Assembly (NCBI GenBank): GCA_039808885.1
Contig: JBDHTX010000007.1
Coordinates: 62,001 to 126,000, forward strand
Direction: 5' to 3'
Source: Dongia_A sp039808885
Lineage (GTDB): Bacteria > Pseudomonadota > Alphaproteobacteria > Dongiales > Dongiaceae
DNA: 64,000 nt
Numbering within the stretch: position 1 is the first letter of the stretch; each line of letters begins with the position of its first letter. Below are positions 22,700 through 31,865 of the stretch, piece after piece. A program made the position numbers and the translations under genes. The notes beneath the pieces are model-generated. The model had not been told where the DNA came from and ran no database searches. It saw only the letters and a list, made by a program, of their open reading frames with translations.

Positions 22700-24034
22700 A
22701 TGTCCCAAGACCTGCAAATCCTCGAAGACCTGCTGAAGCGCGCCAAGGCCAAGGGGGCCGACGCGGCCGACGCGCTGATCGGGCGCGGCATCTCGCTCGA
22801 CGTGGCGCAGCGCCTGGGCCAGCGGGAGAAGCTGGAGCGCTCGGAATCGCAGGATCTGGGCCTGCGCGTCTTCGTCGGCCGGCGCCAGGCGATCGTCTCC
22901 ACCAGCGACCTTTCGGGCAAGACCCTGGACGAACTGGCCGCGCGCGCCGTCGCCATGGCCCGCGCGGTGCCGGAGGACGAGTTCTGCGGCCTCGCTGCCC
23001 CTGAGCAATTGTGCAAGAACCCGCCCGTGCTCGACCTCGAGGACAAGACCGAGCCGAGCGAGGCGCGGCTGATCGAGATGGTGGCGGCGGCCGAGGATGC
23101 GGCACGCGCGGTCAAGGGGGTCACCAATTCCGAGGGCGCCGAGGCCGGCTGGGGCCGCAGCGAAATCGCGCTGGCCGCCAGCAACGGCTTCCGCGGCGCC
23201 TATGCCGGCACGCGCTGGGGCATCAGCGTCTCGGTGCTGGCCGGCGAAGGCACCGGCATGGAGCGCGACTATGATTTCGCCACCGCCGTCTATGGCAGCG
23301 ACCTGCCGGCGGCCGAGACGCTGGGCCGCTCGGCCGGCGAGCGCGCGGTGAAGCGGCTCAACCCGCGCAAGGCGTCGACCGCGAAGCTGCCGATCATCTT
23401 CGACCCGCGTATTTCCGGCGGGCTGGTCGGCCATTTCGTCGGCGCCATCAACGGCGCCTCGATCGCCCGCGGCACGTCGTTCCTCAAGGACAAGATGGGA
23501 ACCCAGGTCTTCGCCAGGGGCATCCGCATCATCGACGACCCGCACCGGCCGCGCGGCCTGCGCTCCAAGCCGTTCGACGGCGAAGGGGTGGCCAACAAGA
23601 GGCGCGCGCTGATCGAGGACGGCACTCTCACCACCTGGCTGCTCGATTGCCGCTCGGCGCGGCAGCTGGGCCTCTCCACCACCGGGCACGCCTCGCGCGG
23701 CACCTCGGGTCCGCCCTCGCCCTCCGCCGCCAATCTCTATCTCGAGGCCGGCAAGCTGTCGCCCCAGGCGCTGATGGCCGATGTCGCGCAGGGCTTCTAC
23801 GCCACAGAGTTGATCGGCCACGGGGTCAACGGCGTCACCGGCGATTACAGCCGAGGTGCCGCCGGCTATTGGATCGAGAACGGGCAGCTCACCCATCCGG
23901 TCTCGGAGATCACCATCGCCGGCAATCTGAAGGACATGTTCCTGCAGCTGACCCCGGCCGACGATTTGGTGTTCCGCTACGGCACCGACGCGCCCACCGT
24001 GCGGATCGACGGCATGACCTTGGCAGGGGCCTGA
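22700..24034 (+). CDS. pmbA: TldD/PmbA-family protein, TldE/PmbA type
   Basis: About 444 residues. It matches the PmbA/TldE partner of the TldD/TldE metalloprotease, which in E. coli removes leader peptides from microcin B17 and degrades CcdA. No HExxxH motif is found, which fits the TldE subunit, because the zinc site lies in TldD. Recognisable stretches are LRVFVGRRQAIVSTSDLSG, GISVSVLAGEGTGMERDYDF and VNGVTGDYSRGAAGYWIENG. A second ATG three codons upstream (22691) is also possible. The tldD partner is not in this window. Neighbours give no functional link. Confidence 0.9.
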   Translation: MSQDLQILEDLLKRAKAKGADAADALIGRGISLDVAQRLGQREKLERSESQDLGLRVFVGRRQAIVSTSDLSGKTLDELAARAVAMARAVPEDEFCGLAAPEQLCKNPPVLDLEDKTEPSEARLIEMVAAAEDAARAVKGVTNSEGAEAGWGRSEIALAASNGFRGAYAGTRWGISVSVLAGEGTGMERDYDFATAVYGSDLPAAETLGRSAGERAVKRLNPRKASTAKLPIIFDPRISGGLVGHFVGAINGASIARGTSFLKDKMGTQVFARGIRIIDDPHRPRGLRSKPFDGEGVANKRRALIEDGTLTTWLLDCRSARQLGLSTTGHASRGTSGPPSPSAANLYLEAGKLSPQALMADVAQGFYATELIGHGVNGVTGDYSRGAAGYWIENGQLTHPVSEITIAGNLKDMFLQLTPADDLVFRYGTDAPTVRIDGMTLAGA

Positions 24035-24213
24035 GGCGACCCCATCTCCAGGGTGCGGCGCGGGCTCCGGTGTGAAACGCGGGGCCGCGGCGGCGACGTT
24101 ACCGGCTTGTGATTGGCCGCCCGCAACCATCCGCGCCGATGCTGCGTTCCAGAGAAGACGCGGCGGCGCCGGCGCCATCGCCTTGATCGCAGAACGGCCG
24201 GGAGGCCGAAGCC

Positions 24214-24573
24214 ATGAACCTGATCGCCCCCTTCAACCGCATCACCCTGCTGGCCGGGGTCAGCGCCCTGGCGCTGATGGGCAGCACGCTCGCCGCCACG
24301 CCGAGCCTGGCGCAGATGGGCGGCGGCAATGGCCAGGGCAATTCGCAGGATCTCGACCCCGATGGCGGCATGCGCAACGAATGCGGCGAAAGCGGCGGCT
24401 GCGCCGAGGCGGGTGAGAGCATCGAATCCCGCACCCCTGACGAGCTCGGCGACGAGGCCGACGAGGACCGCACCGCGCCGGCGCCCCTCGCGGTGCCGCA
24501 AAGCCAGGGCGGCGGCCTGGGCGACGGCGATTCGGTCACCGGCACCCTGAATGACGGGCCGCTGGGCGAGTAG
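24214..24573 (+). CDS. Exported acidic glycine-rich small protein, unknown
   Basis: A 119-residue protein. It has a clear signal peptide (hydrophobic LLAGVSALALMGSTLAATP, with cleavage predicted after SLAQ). The mature part is rich in Gly, Asp and Glu (MGGGNGQGNSQDLDPDGG) and ends DGPLGE, with two cysteines (NECGESGGCAE). A GGGAGG ribosome site precedes the ATG. It shares export and low-complexity acidic composition with the gene at 17923-18411 but is not obviously homologous. No family recognised. Confidence 0.65.
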   Translation: MNLIAPFNRITLLAGVSALALMGSTLAATPSLAQMGGGNGQGNSQDLDPDGGMRNECGESGGCAEAGESIESRTPDELGDEADEDRTAPAPLAVPQSQGGGLGDGDSVTGTLNDGPLGE

Positions 24574-24864
24574 GCCGGGTCGCCTTTTTCGCGCCCGGGC
24601 GGCGCGGACATGCCCCGCCCGTCATCGGACCGTCGGCAAAGTGACATGAAATGCCGGCAGACCCTGCCGCGCCATGGCCCGGACCGGCGGGACGTTATTC
24701 CATCATCGGCAAGTCGCAGGAGTCGCGGCACATCCGGCCGGCAAGACGGGCGGAGTCTCAAAACGGCCATGTCCCTGTCATAAACCCGTTGCCGCTTTGC
24801 CGTAGCTCTAAGCCCGCGCGCGGGGCGACCGCCGCGCCGACGAGGCAATACAAGGCCAGGAGCG
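24574..24864. other. Intergenic region without a recognised gene
   Basis: About 290 bases. The first half is GC-rich; 24700-24800 is more mixed and contains TTGCCG and TAGCTC boxes that do not form a convincing promoter. I see no hairpin terminator, repeat family member or short ORF that I can support. Confidence 0.35.
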
Positions 24865-25665
24865 ATGCAGGCGACGGCGCCGACGAATCACTACCGGACC
24901 ATCTTCATTTCCGACGTTCACCTCGGCACGCGCGGCTGCAAGGCCGATTTCCTGCTCGACTTCCTGAAGCACAACGACGCCGACGAGATCTATTTGATCG
25001 GCGACATCGTCGATTGCTGGCGCCTGCGGCGCAGCTGGTTCTGGACCCAGAGCCACAACGACGTGGTGCAGAAGCTGCTGCGCAAGGCGCGCAAGGGCAC
25101 CCGCGTCACCTTCGTGCCCGGCAATCACGACGAGCCGCTGCGCGACTATCACGGGCTCAGTTTCGGCGACGTGCTGGTCGCCAACGAGGCGGTGCATGTG
25201 ACCGCCGACGGGCGCAAGCTGCTCATCGTCCACGGCGACGGCTTCGACGGGGTGATGAAATACGCGCCCTGGCTGGCCAAGGTCGGCGACCACGCCTACA
25301 CGTGGTGCCTGCACGTCAACCACTGGTACAACCGCGTCCGCGTGGCGCTGGGCAAGCCGTACTGGTCGCTCTCCGCGTATCTGAAGACGCGGGTCAAGGA
25401 CGCGGTCAAGTTCATCAGCGATTTCGAGGAGGCGATGGCGGCGGAGGCCAGGCGCCGCGGCCTGGACGGCGTCGTCTGCGGCCACATCCACAAGGCCGAG
25501 ATCCGCGAGATCGACGGCATCCTCTATTGCAACGACGGCGACTGGGTGGAGAGCTGCTCGGCGCTGGTTGAGCACCGCGACGGCCGGCTGGAGATCATCG
25601 AATGGGCGGCGGCGCGCAAGTTCTCCATGCTGGCGCCCACCGAACTCGGCGTGACCGCGGCGTGA
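24865..25665 (+). CDS. LpxH-like calcineurin-type phosphoesterase
   Basis: A 266-residue metallophosphoesterase. Metal-binding motifs appear in order: FISDVHLGTRG, LIGDIVDCW, VPGNHDE, IVHGDGFDG and CGHIHKAE. It resembles UDP-2,3-diacylglucosamine hydrolases of lipid A synthesis, specifically the LpxH2-like branch whose substrate is often uncertain. Its stop overlaps the following glycosyltransferase frame (GTGA), a common pairing in alphaproteobacteria. The pair suggests a role in envelope lipid or glycolipid metabolism, but the exact substrate is not shown. It does not have the length or arrangement to be called true LpxH with certainty. Confidence 0.83.
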   Translation: MQATAPTNHYRTIFISDVHLGTRGCKADFLLDFLKHNDADEIYLIGDIVDCWRLRRSWFWTQSHNDVVQKLLRKARKGTRVTFVPGNHDEPLRDYHGLSFGDVLVANEAVHVTADGRKLLIVHGDGFDGVMKYAPWLAKVGDHAYTWCLHVNHWYNRVRVALGKPYWSLSAYLKTRVKDAVKFISDFEEAMAAEARRRGLDGVVCGHIHKAEIREIDGILYCNDGDWVESCSALVEHRDGRLEIIEWAAARKFSMLAPTELGVTAA

Positions 25666-25667
25666 GC

Positions 25668-26678
25668 ATGCGCCTGGCGCTGGTCACCGACGCCTGGACT
25701 CCGCAGGTCAACGGCGTCGTGCGCACGCTCCAGCGCACCAAGTTCGAGATGGAGCAGCTCGGCCACCGGGTCGAGATCATCTCGCCCGATCTGTTCGTGA
25801 CCGTTCCCTGCCCGACCTATCCCGAGATCCGCCTGGCGGTGCTGCCAGATCGGTCGATGGCGCGCCGGCTGGACGTGTTCGAGCCGGAAGCGATCCACAT
25901 CGCCACCGAAGGGCCGCTCGGCCGCGCGGCGCGCGCCTGGTGCCTGAAGCGCGGGCTGCCCTTCACCACCGCCTATCACACGCGCTTCCCGGAATATGTC
26001 GCGGCGCGCTTCGCCGTGCCGCTCGGCTGGACCTATGGCATGATGCGCCGCTTCCATGCGCCGTCGTCGCGGGTGATGGTGGCGACGCCGTCGATCGAGG
26101 CGGACCTGCGGGCGCGCGGCTTTCGCAACATCGGCCGCTGGTCGCGCGGCGTCGACCTCACCGTGTTCCGCCCCGATGGCCCGGCCGAGCTCGGCCTGCC
26201 GCGGCCGATCCATCTCTATGTCGGCCGCGTCGCGGTGGAAAAGAACATCGCCGCCTTCCTGGAGCTCGCTCTGCCGGGGTCGAAGGTGGTGATCGGCGAC
26301 GGGCCGCAGATGGCGGCGCTGAAGGCCCGGCATCCCGACACCCATTTCCTCGGCGCCAAGTTCGGCGCCGACCTGGCCCGCCATGTCGCCGCCGCCGACG
26401 TCTTCGTCTTCCCCAGCCTGACCGACACCTTCGGCCTGGTCATGCTGGAGGCCATGGCCTGCGGCCTGCCGGTCGCCGCCTTCCCGGTGGCCGGGCCCAA
26501 GGACGTGATTCGCGAGGGCGAGGTTGGCGCCCTGGACTGGGATCTGCGGCGGGCCATCGACCGCGCCCTCGCCCTGTCGCGCGAGGCCTGCCGGAGCTAT
26601 GCCCGGGAATTCTCCTGGGAGGCCGCCACCCGCCAGTTCCTGGCCAATCTGGCGCCGATCGCACCCGCCGCCGAATAG
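25668..26678 (+). CDS. GT4 glycosyltransferase (mannosyl/glucosyl-lipid type)
   Basis: A 336-residue GT-B fold transferase. The N-terminal domain begins MRLALVTDAWTPQVNGVVRT, typical of the PimB/MgtA/SqdX-like GT4 group. The C-terminal domain contains YVGRVAVEKNIAAFLE, VVIGDGPQ and FPSLTDTFGLVMLEAMACG, the sugar-nucleotide binding E-x7-E motif region. It probably transfers a hexose from a nucleotide sugar to a lipid acceptor. A GTG at 25662 overlapping the preceding stop (GTGA) is an equally good start. ATG 25668 is listed. It is coupled to the LpxH-like phosphoesterase. Confidence 0.86.
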   Translation: MRLALVTDAWTPQVNGVVRTLQRTKFEMEQLGHRVEIISPDLFVTVPCPTYPEIRLAVLPDRSMARRLDVFEPEAIHIATEGPLGRAARAWCLKRGLPFTTAYHTRFPEYVAARFAVPLGWTYGMMRRFHAPSSRVMVATPSIEADLRARGFRNIGRWSRGVDLTVFRPDGPAELGLPRPIHLYVGRVAVEKNIAAFLELALPGSKVVIGDGPQMAALKARHPDTHFLGAKFGADLARHVAAADVFVFPSLTDTFGLVMLEAMACGLPVAAFPVAGPKDVIREGEVGALDWDLRRAIDRALALSREACRSYAREFSWEAATRQFLANLAPIAPAAE

Positions 26679-26718
26679 CCCCGGGCCGCACCCCGCAGCC
26701 CCCTGCACCAGCGGCCCC

Positions 26719-26750
26719 TTGCCCATCCGGCTACTTGCCCATCCGGCCAC
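26719..26750. repeat. Two-copy 16-bp tandem duplication
   Basis: TTGCCCATCCGGCTAC (26719-26734) is followed at once by TTGCCCATCCGGCCAC, with a single T/C difference. It lies between the glycosyltransferase and antiporter genes. It is probably a local slippage product. Confidence 0.6.
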
Positions 26751-26823
26751 TTGCGGGGGCCGGCAATCACGGGCATCAAGGCAGCGCGGCGGGGGAGCGC
26801 CGCGGAACGACGAGGTATGCCTG

Positions 26824-28161
26824 ATGGAAGCGCCCGCGACCGGACACGTGCTGTTCGGCCTGGACCCGCTCTGGGTTGCCACCGCCCTGCTGATCGCCAC
26901 CTATGCCGCGATCATGTCGGAAAAGCTCAACCGCGCCATCGTGGCGCTGCTGGGCGCCGGGCTGATGATCACGCTCGGCCTGCTGAACCAGGAACAGGCG
27001 GTGGCCGGGGTGGATTTCAACACCCTGGCGCTGCTCACCGGCATGATGCTGATCGTCGCCATCGCGCGGCGCTCCGGCGTCTTCCAGTATGTCGCCATCG
27101 TCTCGGCCAAGGCGGCGAAGGCGAGCCCGGCCGGCATCCTTTTCATGATGGGCGTCGTCACCGCCCTGCTCTCCGCCCTGCTCGACAACGTCACCACCGT
27201 GCTGCTGATCGCGCCGGTCACCCTGGTCATCTGCCGCGAACTGAACGTGAAGGCCTATGCCTTCCTGTTCACCGAGATCTTCGCCAGCAATATCGGCGGC
27301 ACCGCGACGCTGATCGGCGATCCGCCGAACATCATCATCGGCTCGGCCGCCGGGCTCACCTTCATGGACTTCGTCCATGCCCTGACGCCGGTGGTCGCAA
27401 TCATCCTGCTGGTCAATTGCGTGCTCATCCACCTGATCTGGGGCCGCAGCATGAGCGCCACGGCGGAGGCCAGGGCGCGGGTCATGGCGCTCGACCACCG
27501 CGACGCCATCACCGACCGCGGGCTGATGCGGAAATCGGTCTTCGTCATCGCCCTGGTCATCCTCGGCTTCGTCCTGGCGCACAACCTGCACATGGAAGCC
27601 GGCACCATCGCGCTGTTCGGCGCCGCCATCCTGCTGATGCTCGACAATCTCGGCCGCCCGGTCGAGGACCAGCACCACCGGCTGATCGAGACCTTCAACG
27701 AGGTCGAGTGGATCACCATCTTCTTCTTCGTCGGCCTGTTCATCGTGGTCGCCGGCGTCGAGCATGCCGGCCTCTTGAAGAGGCTGGCCGACTGGCTGGT
27801 CTCGATCACCCAGGGCGACCTCCAGGTGATGGGCCTGTCGATTCTCTGGGTCTCCGCCATCCTCTCGGCGATCATCGACAACATCCCCTTCGTCGCCACC
27901 ATGATCCCGGTGATCAAGAACATGGCGCCGACTTTCGGCGGCGAGCAGGCGCTGCTGCCGCTGTGGTGGGCGCTGTCGCTGGGCGCCTGCCTCGGCGGCA
28001 ACGGCACCCTGATCGGCGCCTCGGCGAACCTGACGGTCGCCGGCATCGGCGAGCGCGCGGGCGTGCCGTTCCGCTTCGTCGAATTCGCCAAGGTCGCCTT
28101 TCCCCTGATGCTGATCTCGATCGCCATAAGCCACGTCTATCTCTGGTGGCGGTATCTGTAG
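26824..28161 (+). CDS. ArsB/NhaD-type ion transporter (sodium/proton antiporter-like)
   Basis: A 445-residue integral membrane protein with about eleven hydrophobic helices. It carries the paired ion-transporter superfamily motifs: LLDNVTTVLLIAPVT and GDPPNIIIGSAAG in the first half, and IIDNIPFVATMIPV and GGNGTLIGASANLTVAG in the second, reflecting internal inverted-repeat structure. Relatives include NhaD Na+/H+ antiporters, ArsB and the human P protein. The ion cannot be decided from sequence, and no ars genes are present. ATG 26824 gives the normal N-terminus before helix 1. Confidence 0.85.
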   Translation: MEAPATGHVLFGLDPLWVATALLIATYAAIMSEKLNRAIVALLGAGLMITLGLLNQEQAVAGVDFNTLALLTGMMLIVAIARRSGVFQYVAIVSAKAAKASPAGILFMMGVVTALLSALLDNVTTVLLIAPVTLVICRELNVKAYAFLFTEIFASNIGGTATLIGDPPNIIIGSAAGLTFMDFVHALTPVVAIILLVNCVLIHLIWGRSMSATAEARARVMALDHRDAITDRGLMRKSVFVIALVILGFVLAHNLHMEAGTIALFGAAILLMLDNLGRPVEDQHHRLIETFNEVEWITIFFFVGLFIVVAGVEHAGLLKRLADWLVSITQGDLQVMGLSILWVSAILSAIIDNIPFVATMIPVIKNMAPTFGGEQALLPLWWALSLGACLGGNGTLIGASANLTVAGIGERAGVPFRFVEFAKVAFPLMLISIAISHVYLWWRYL

Positions 28162-28234
28162 GCTCGGGCTCGCCTGATCGGCCGCCTTTGGCTTCAAGGG
28201 CGTTTGGCGTAGGATCGTCGGAAAGGAGGGACTC

Positions 28235-28942
28235 ATGGAACAGGCCACCCTCAAGCTGCCGATCCGCCTGGTGCCGCGCCGCGGAGCGCAGGCCGGACTG
28301 CTCGCGTTGTCAGCGGGCCTTGCCGCCTTCGCCGTCTATTGGATCGGCGATGCACTCGGCGAAAGCCGGCGGTTCATCGCCGATGGCGCCGGGGGTTTCG
28401 ATTACTGGCTCAATCTGCTGCCGCCGCTGGTCGCCGGCATTTTCCTGGCGATGTGTGTCCTCGGCATGATCCGCAGCATCCTGAAGATGCTGCCCGCCAG
28501 CCCCTATTATCACCTGGCGCTCTATCCGGAGGGGCTGGTGGTCCAGGCGCCGTTCCGCCGCCGCCGCTTCGCCTGGGGCGAGCTGCCCGCCTTCGAGACG
28601 ATCGAGGTCGTGCGCCGCAGCAAATACGGCCGGCGCTATACGTATTTCACGGTCGCCCGCGCGGCTGACGAATCCGGCCGGATGCGCGAATTGCTGCGCG
28701 TCCATGCGGATGAGTATGGCGCCAAGAAAAGCCAGGAGGATGCCGACGCGCTCACTGCCTGGCTCAACGCGCTGCACGCGCGCGGCGTGAACGATCGCCT
28801 GAAGAACGGCGAGGCAATCGAGATTCCGGCGCAGTTCCGCGCCGTGGCGACGCCGTTGACGCCGCGACTGCGGCAAGGCCCGGATGCGCCCGGCCAGGCG
28901 GCGGCGCGGAGCGAGCGGCCGCCCACGGTGCAGCGGCAATAG
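28235..28942 (+). CDS. Membrane protein with PH-like soluble domain, unknown
   Basis: A 235-residue protein. Two hydrophobic helices (about 20-40 and 60-82) are followed by a soluble part. LALYPEGLVVQAPFRRRRF with AWGELPAFETIEV resembles the beta-strand pattern of bacterial PH-like domains (inference). The C-terminal 40 residues are Pro/Ala/Arg-rich. AAAGGAGGGA before the ATG is a strong ribosome site. It converges on the amine oxidase gene with only three bases between the stops. No function can be assigned. Confidence 0.7.
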   Translation: MEQATLKLPIRLVPRRGAQAGLLALSAGLAAFAVYWIGDALGESRRFIADGAGGFDYWLNLLPPLVAGIFLAMCVLGMIRSILKMLPASPYYHLALYPEGLVVQAPFRRRRFAWGELPAFETIEVVRRSKYGRRYTYFTVARAADESGRMRELLRVHADEYGAKKSQEDADALTAWLNALHARGVNDRLKNGEAIEIPAQFRAVATPLTPRLRQGPDAPGQAAARSERPPTVQRQ

Positions 28943-28945
28943 GGC

Positions 28946-30247
28946 TTAGCCCTTCACCAGCTTCAGGATCTCCTTGGCCGCGTCGAGGCCGGAGATGAGC
29001 GCGGCATCGAACCAGCCGGCGCCCTCGCGCGAAAAATCCGAGGAGGCGAAGGCGAGCGGGCCGGTATGCGCCCAGGTTGCCGGCGCCACCGCCTGCGGCG
29101 CGCCCAAGGGGGTCGCCACCCAGGTGCCGCGCGAGAAGGCATCGCCGACCCAATCGTGCCAGTCATGAGCGAGCAGGGTCGCTTCCGGGAAGAAGCGCGC
29201 CACCTCCGCCGCCACGGCGCCGGGCTCAGCCGGATCGAAATCGGCGGCGAGGCCAAAGCCGATGAGCAGGGTATTGCCGTCGGCGGCCTCCCGCTCGGAC
29301 AGCATCCATTCGAGACCGGCCCCGGCGCTTTCACCGCCGCCGGTCGCCAGCACGCCCACCTTCACGCCCGCGACCTTGGCCCAGACCTTCACCGACGCGC
29401 CGAGATGGCCGATGGAAAGGGCCATGGTCTGCGACGGCGGCAAGGGCGGCTCGAAGGCGATGGCGCGCAAGGGATTGAGCCCGGTTGCCAGCAAGGCGGC
29501 GCGCGCCTGGTATTTGCCGCTCTTCGCCGTGACGGTGACGCCGCCGCCGCGCGACTGGATCCGGGTCACCGGATCGTTCAGAAGCAGCGTCGCACCGGAG
29601 GCGGCGATCATGCGCTCGGTCAGCCGCGAGACGCCGCCCACCAGCGTATCGGCCCAGACCTCGATCATGCTGTCCGGGGTGCCGTCGCCATAGGAGCAGC
29701 TGGCCAGCAGCTCCGAGACCGGAATCTTCGCCGGATCGCCATTGCCGCTGACCGTCCACCAGGCACGGCAGAGATCGCGCAGCGACAGCGGCGCCGCGAT
29801 CCGCTTCAGGTAGTCGTTGAGGCTGACCGTGGTGAGGGGCCGCCCAGCGGCATCGGTGGCGTGGCCCTCGCTGAGCCGGGTCGCGTCGGCGACGATCTGC
29901 GCCATGCCGCGCTCGAAGGCGGGGCGCTCGGCATCCGGGCAGGGCGCGTCGCGATGCAGCGCGCCGTCGCGGAACCAGCGCCGCTCGACAACCGGCGCGC
30001 GCGGCCGCAGCTCGATCTTGTGCCGGGCGCAGGCGGCGCGGATATGCTCCTGCCAGGGCGTGATCCAGCCGCCGCCGAATTCCAGGCTTTCATCGGAGCC
30101 GGCGAAGTCGCGCGCGTAGCCGCGGCCGCCGACCCGGTCGCGCGCCTCCAGGATGGTGACGGAGAGCCCGCGCTTGGCGAGGAACTCCGCCGCCGCGGCA
30201 CCGGCGAGGCCGGCACCGATGATGAGCACGTCGGAGGCGCTACTCAT
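28946..30247 (-). CDS. FAD-dependent amine oxidase family protein
   Basis: A 433-residue flavoprotein. The N-terminal FAD-binding motif is VLIIGAGLAGAAAAEFLAKR, followed by LEARDRVGGRG and EFGGGWITPWQ, typical of monoamine/polyamine oxidases. The C-terminal FAD region is TGPLAFASSDFSREGAGWFD. It should oxidise a primary or secondary amine to an aldehyde or imine with peroxide formation. A glutamine synthetase-like gene lies upstream on the same strand, which suggests polyamine breakdown of the Puu type. A GTG at 30259 could add four residues. A palindrome pair separates the two genes. Confidence 0.85.
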   Translation of the reverse strand: MSSASDVLIIGAGLAGAAAAEFLAKRGLSVTILEARDRVGGRGYARDFAGSDESLEFGGGWITPWQEHIRAACARHKIELRPRAPVVERRWFRDGALHRDAPCPDAERPAFERGMAQIVADATRLSEGHATDAAGRPLTTVSLNDYLKRIAAPLSLRDLCRAWWTVSGNGDPAKIPVSELLASCSYGDGTPDSMIEVWADTLVGGVSRLTERMIAASGATLLLNDPVTRIQSRGGGVTVTAKSGKYQARAALLATGLNPLRAIAFEPPLPPSQTMALSIGHLGASVKVWAKVAGVKVGVLATGGGESAGAGLEWMLSEREAADGNTLLIGFGLAADFDPAEPGAVAAEVARFFPEATLLAHDWHDWVGDAFSRGTWVATPLGAPQAVAPATWAHTGPLAFASSDFSREGAGWFDAALISGLDAAKEILKLVKG

Positions 30248-30270
30248 ACGCCGCCTCACACGCGCTCCTC

Positions 30271-30349
30271 ATCCCGGCCTTGAGCCGGGATCCATAGGGC
30301 AACCGCGGGAGCGGCGGATGAATGGGCTCCGGCTCAAGGCCGGGGTGAC
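30271..30349. repeat. REPIN-like inverted pair of palindromes (copy C)
   Basis: ATCCCGGC (30271-30278) pairs with GCCGGGAT (30284-30291). An inverted partner with CTCCGGC, CAAGG and GCCGGGGTGAC lies at about 30327-30349. It is the same family as the copies near 22.0 and 22.5 kb (loop CTTGA/TCAAG, flank TCCAT). Here it sits between two same-strand genes thought to work together. Confidence 0.7.
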
Positions 30350-30388
30350 GACTTGAGAAGTTGTAAGAGCGCGCTCCCACACAACACA

Positions 30389-31777
30389 TCACAGATACCA
30401 TGCGTGCTCCTGCGGCGAGATCGTCGCGTTGAACTTGTTCAGTTCCGCTTCCTTGGCATCGGCGTAGAGCGACAGATAGCCGGCATCGACATAGGCGGGC
30501 AGGATCTTCGCCTTGCGCAGCCGGTCGATCGCCTCGTGCCAGCGGAAGGGCGTGTTGCGGTCGATCTTGGCGCTGACATCGGTGGTCGCCGGCTTGCCGG
30601 GGTCAAGCTTCCGCTCGATGCCATGCAGCATGCCGGCCAGGATCGCCGCCACCGCGAGGTGCGGATTGGCGTCGGCGCCGGCGATGCGATGCTCGACGCG
30701 GCGCGCCTTGGGCGCGCCGGTCGGCACGCGGAAGGCGACCGAGCGGTTGTTGTAGCCCCAGGACGGCGCCATCGGCACCAGCGAGCCGGGACGATAGCGG
30801 CGATAGGAGTTCAGATTGGGCGCCAGCAGCGCCATCGCCTCCGGCGTCGTGGCGACGAGGCCGCCGATGGCATGGCGCAACAGCGCGGTGCCGCCTTCCC
30901 CGCCGTCGTCGAAGACGTTGCGACCCTTGGCATCGATCAGGCTGCAATGCACATGCATGCCGCTGCCCGCCTTGTCGAGGAAGGGCTTGGCCATGAAGGT
31001 CGCGGCGAAGCCGTGCCTGGGCGCCACCGACTTGATGATCCGGCGCAGCAGCACGGCATGGTCGCCGGCCGCGACCGGATCGGCGCAATGGGTGAGGTTG
31101 ATCTCGAACTGGCCGGGCGAATTCTCGGCGATGGCGGTGGAGGCCGGGATGTTCTGCGCCTTCGCCGCCGCCGCGACGTCGCGGACGAAATCGGCGTAGA
31201 TGTCGAGCCCGGCGATGGAGTAGAGCTGGCGCGAATTGTCCGGCTCTCCGGTCGCCGGCGAGATCGGCGGCAGCGGTTCGCCCATCGTCCCGCGCTTGCG
31301 GTCCATCAGGTAGAATTCCATTTCGACAGCGACCACGGGGGTGAGGCCGCGCCTGGCGAAGCGCGCCGCCAGTCCGGCCAGCACCTGGCGCGGATCGACC
31401 AGGCAGGGCTGGTTCGCCTGTTCCGGCATGGTCAACAGCACCTGCGCCGTCGGCTCCGGCGCCCAGGGCACCGGCACCAGCGTGCCGGCAACCGGCCAGG
31501 CGTTGCCGTCGGGGTCGCCGCGCAGCTCCGAGCGTCCGCCGGGATCGAGATCCTCGCCGGTCGCGTCCAGGAAATAGAGGCAGAAGGGCAGCTGCACCCC
31601 GCCGGTCCAGATCTTCGCCGCCTCATGCGCGGGGAAGCGCTTGCCGCGCGGATTGCCGTTCATGTCGGGCAGGAAGGCGTCGACATGCAGGAGGCCCGGA
31701 TTGGCCTTCAGGAAGCGGGCGAGCTCGGCGGCCGGATCGGCCTTCGCGCTCGCCGGCGATGGAACGCGGCGCGCCAT
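30389..31777 (-). CDS. Glutamine synthetase family protein, PuuA-like
   Basis: A 462-residue glutamine synthetase fold enzyme. Recognisable motifs are VVAVEMEFYLMDR (first metal/ATP glutamate), AENSPGQFEINL, SGMHVHCSLID (the ammonia/ATP loop), NNRSVAFRVPTG and the C-terminal RVEHRIAGADANPHL. Its N-terminus and the gap before the catalytic domain are closer to gamma-glutamylpolyamine synthetase (PuuA) than to GlnA. It would ligate glutamate to an amine such as putrescine using ATP. The next gene is an amine oxidase, consistent with that pathway. A GAGGGG ribosome site precedes the ATG. Other gamma-glutamylamide ligase roles remain possible. Confidence 0.85.
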   Translation of the reverse strand: MARRVPSPASAKADPAAELARFLKANPGLLHVDAFLPDMNGNPRGKRFPAHEAAKIWTGGVQLPFCLYFLDATGEDLDPGGRSELRGDPDGNAWPVAGTLVPVPWAPEPTAQVLLTMPEQANQPCLVDPRQVLAGLAARFARRGLTPVVAVEMEFYLMDRKRGTMGEPLPPISPATGEPDNSRQLYSIAGLDIYADFVRDVAAAAKAQNIPASTAIAENSPGQFEINLTHCADPVAAGDHAVLLRRIIKSVAPRHGFAATFMAKPFLDKAGSGMHVHCSLIDAKGRNVFDDGGEGGTALLRHAIGGLVATTPEAMALLAPNLNSYRRYRPGSLVPMAPSWGYNNRSVAFRVPTGAPKARRVEHRIAGADANPHLAVAAILAGMLHGIERKLDPGKPATTDVSAKIDRNTPFRWHEAIDRLRKAKILPAYVDAGYLSLYADAKEAELNKFNATISPQEHAWYL

Positions 31778-31865
31778 GATGAAACCCCTCAGGAGGAACC
31801 GGACCGCACGCTAGTCAAGCGCGGCGGAGGGCACAAGCGGCGCCGGCGCCGCTAGCCCGAATGGG

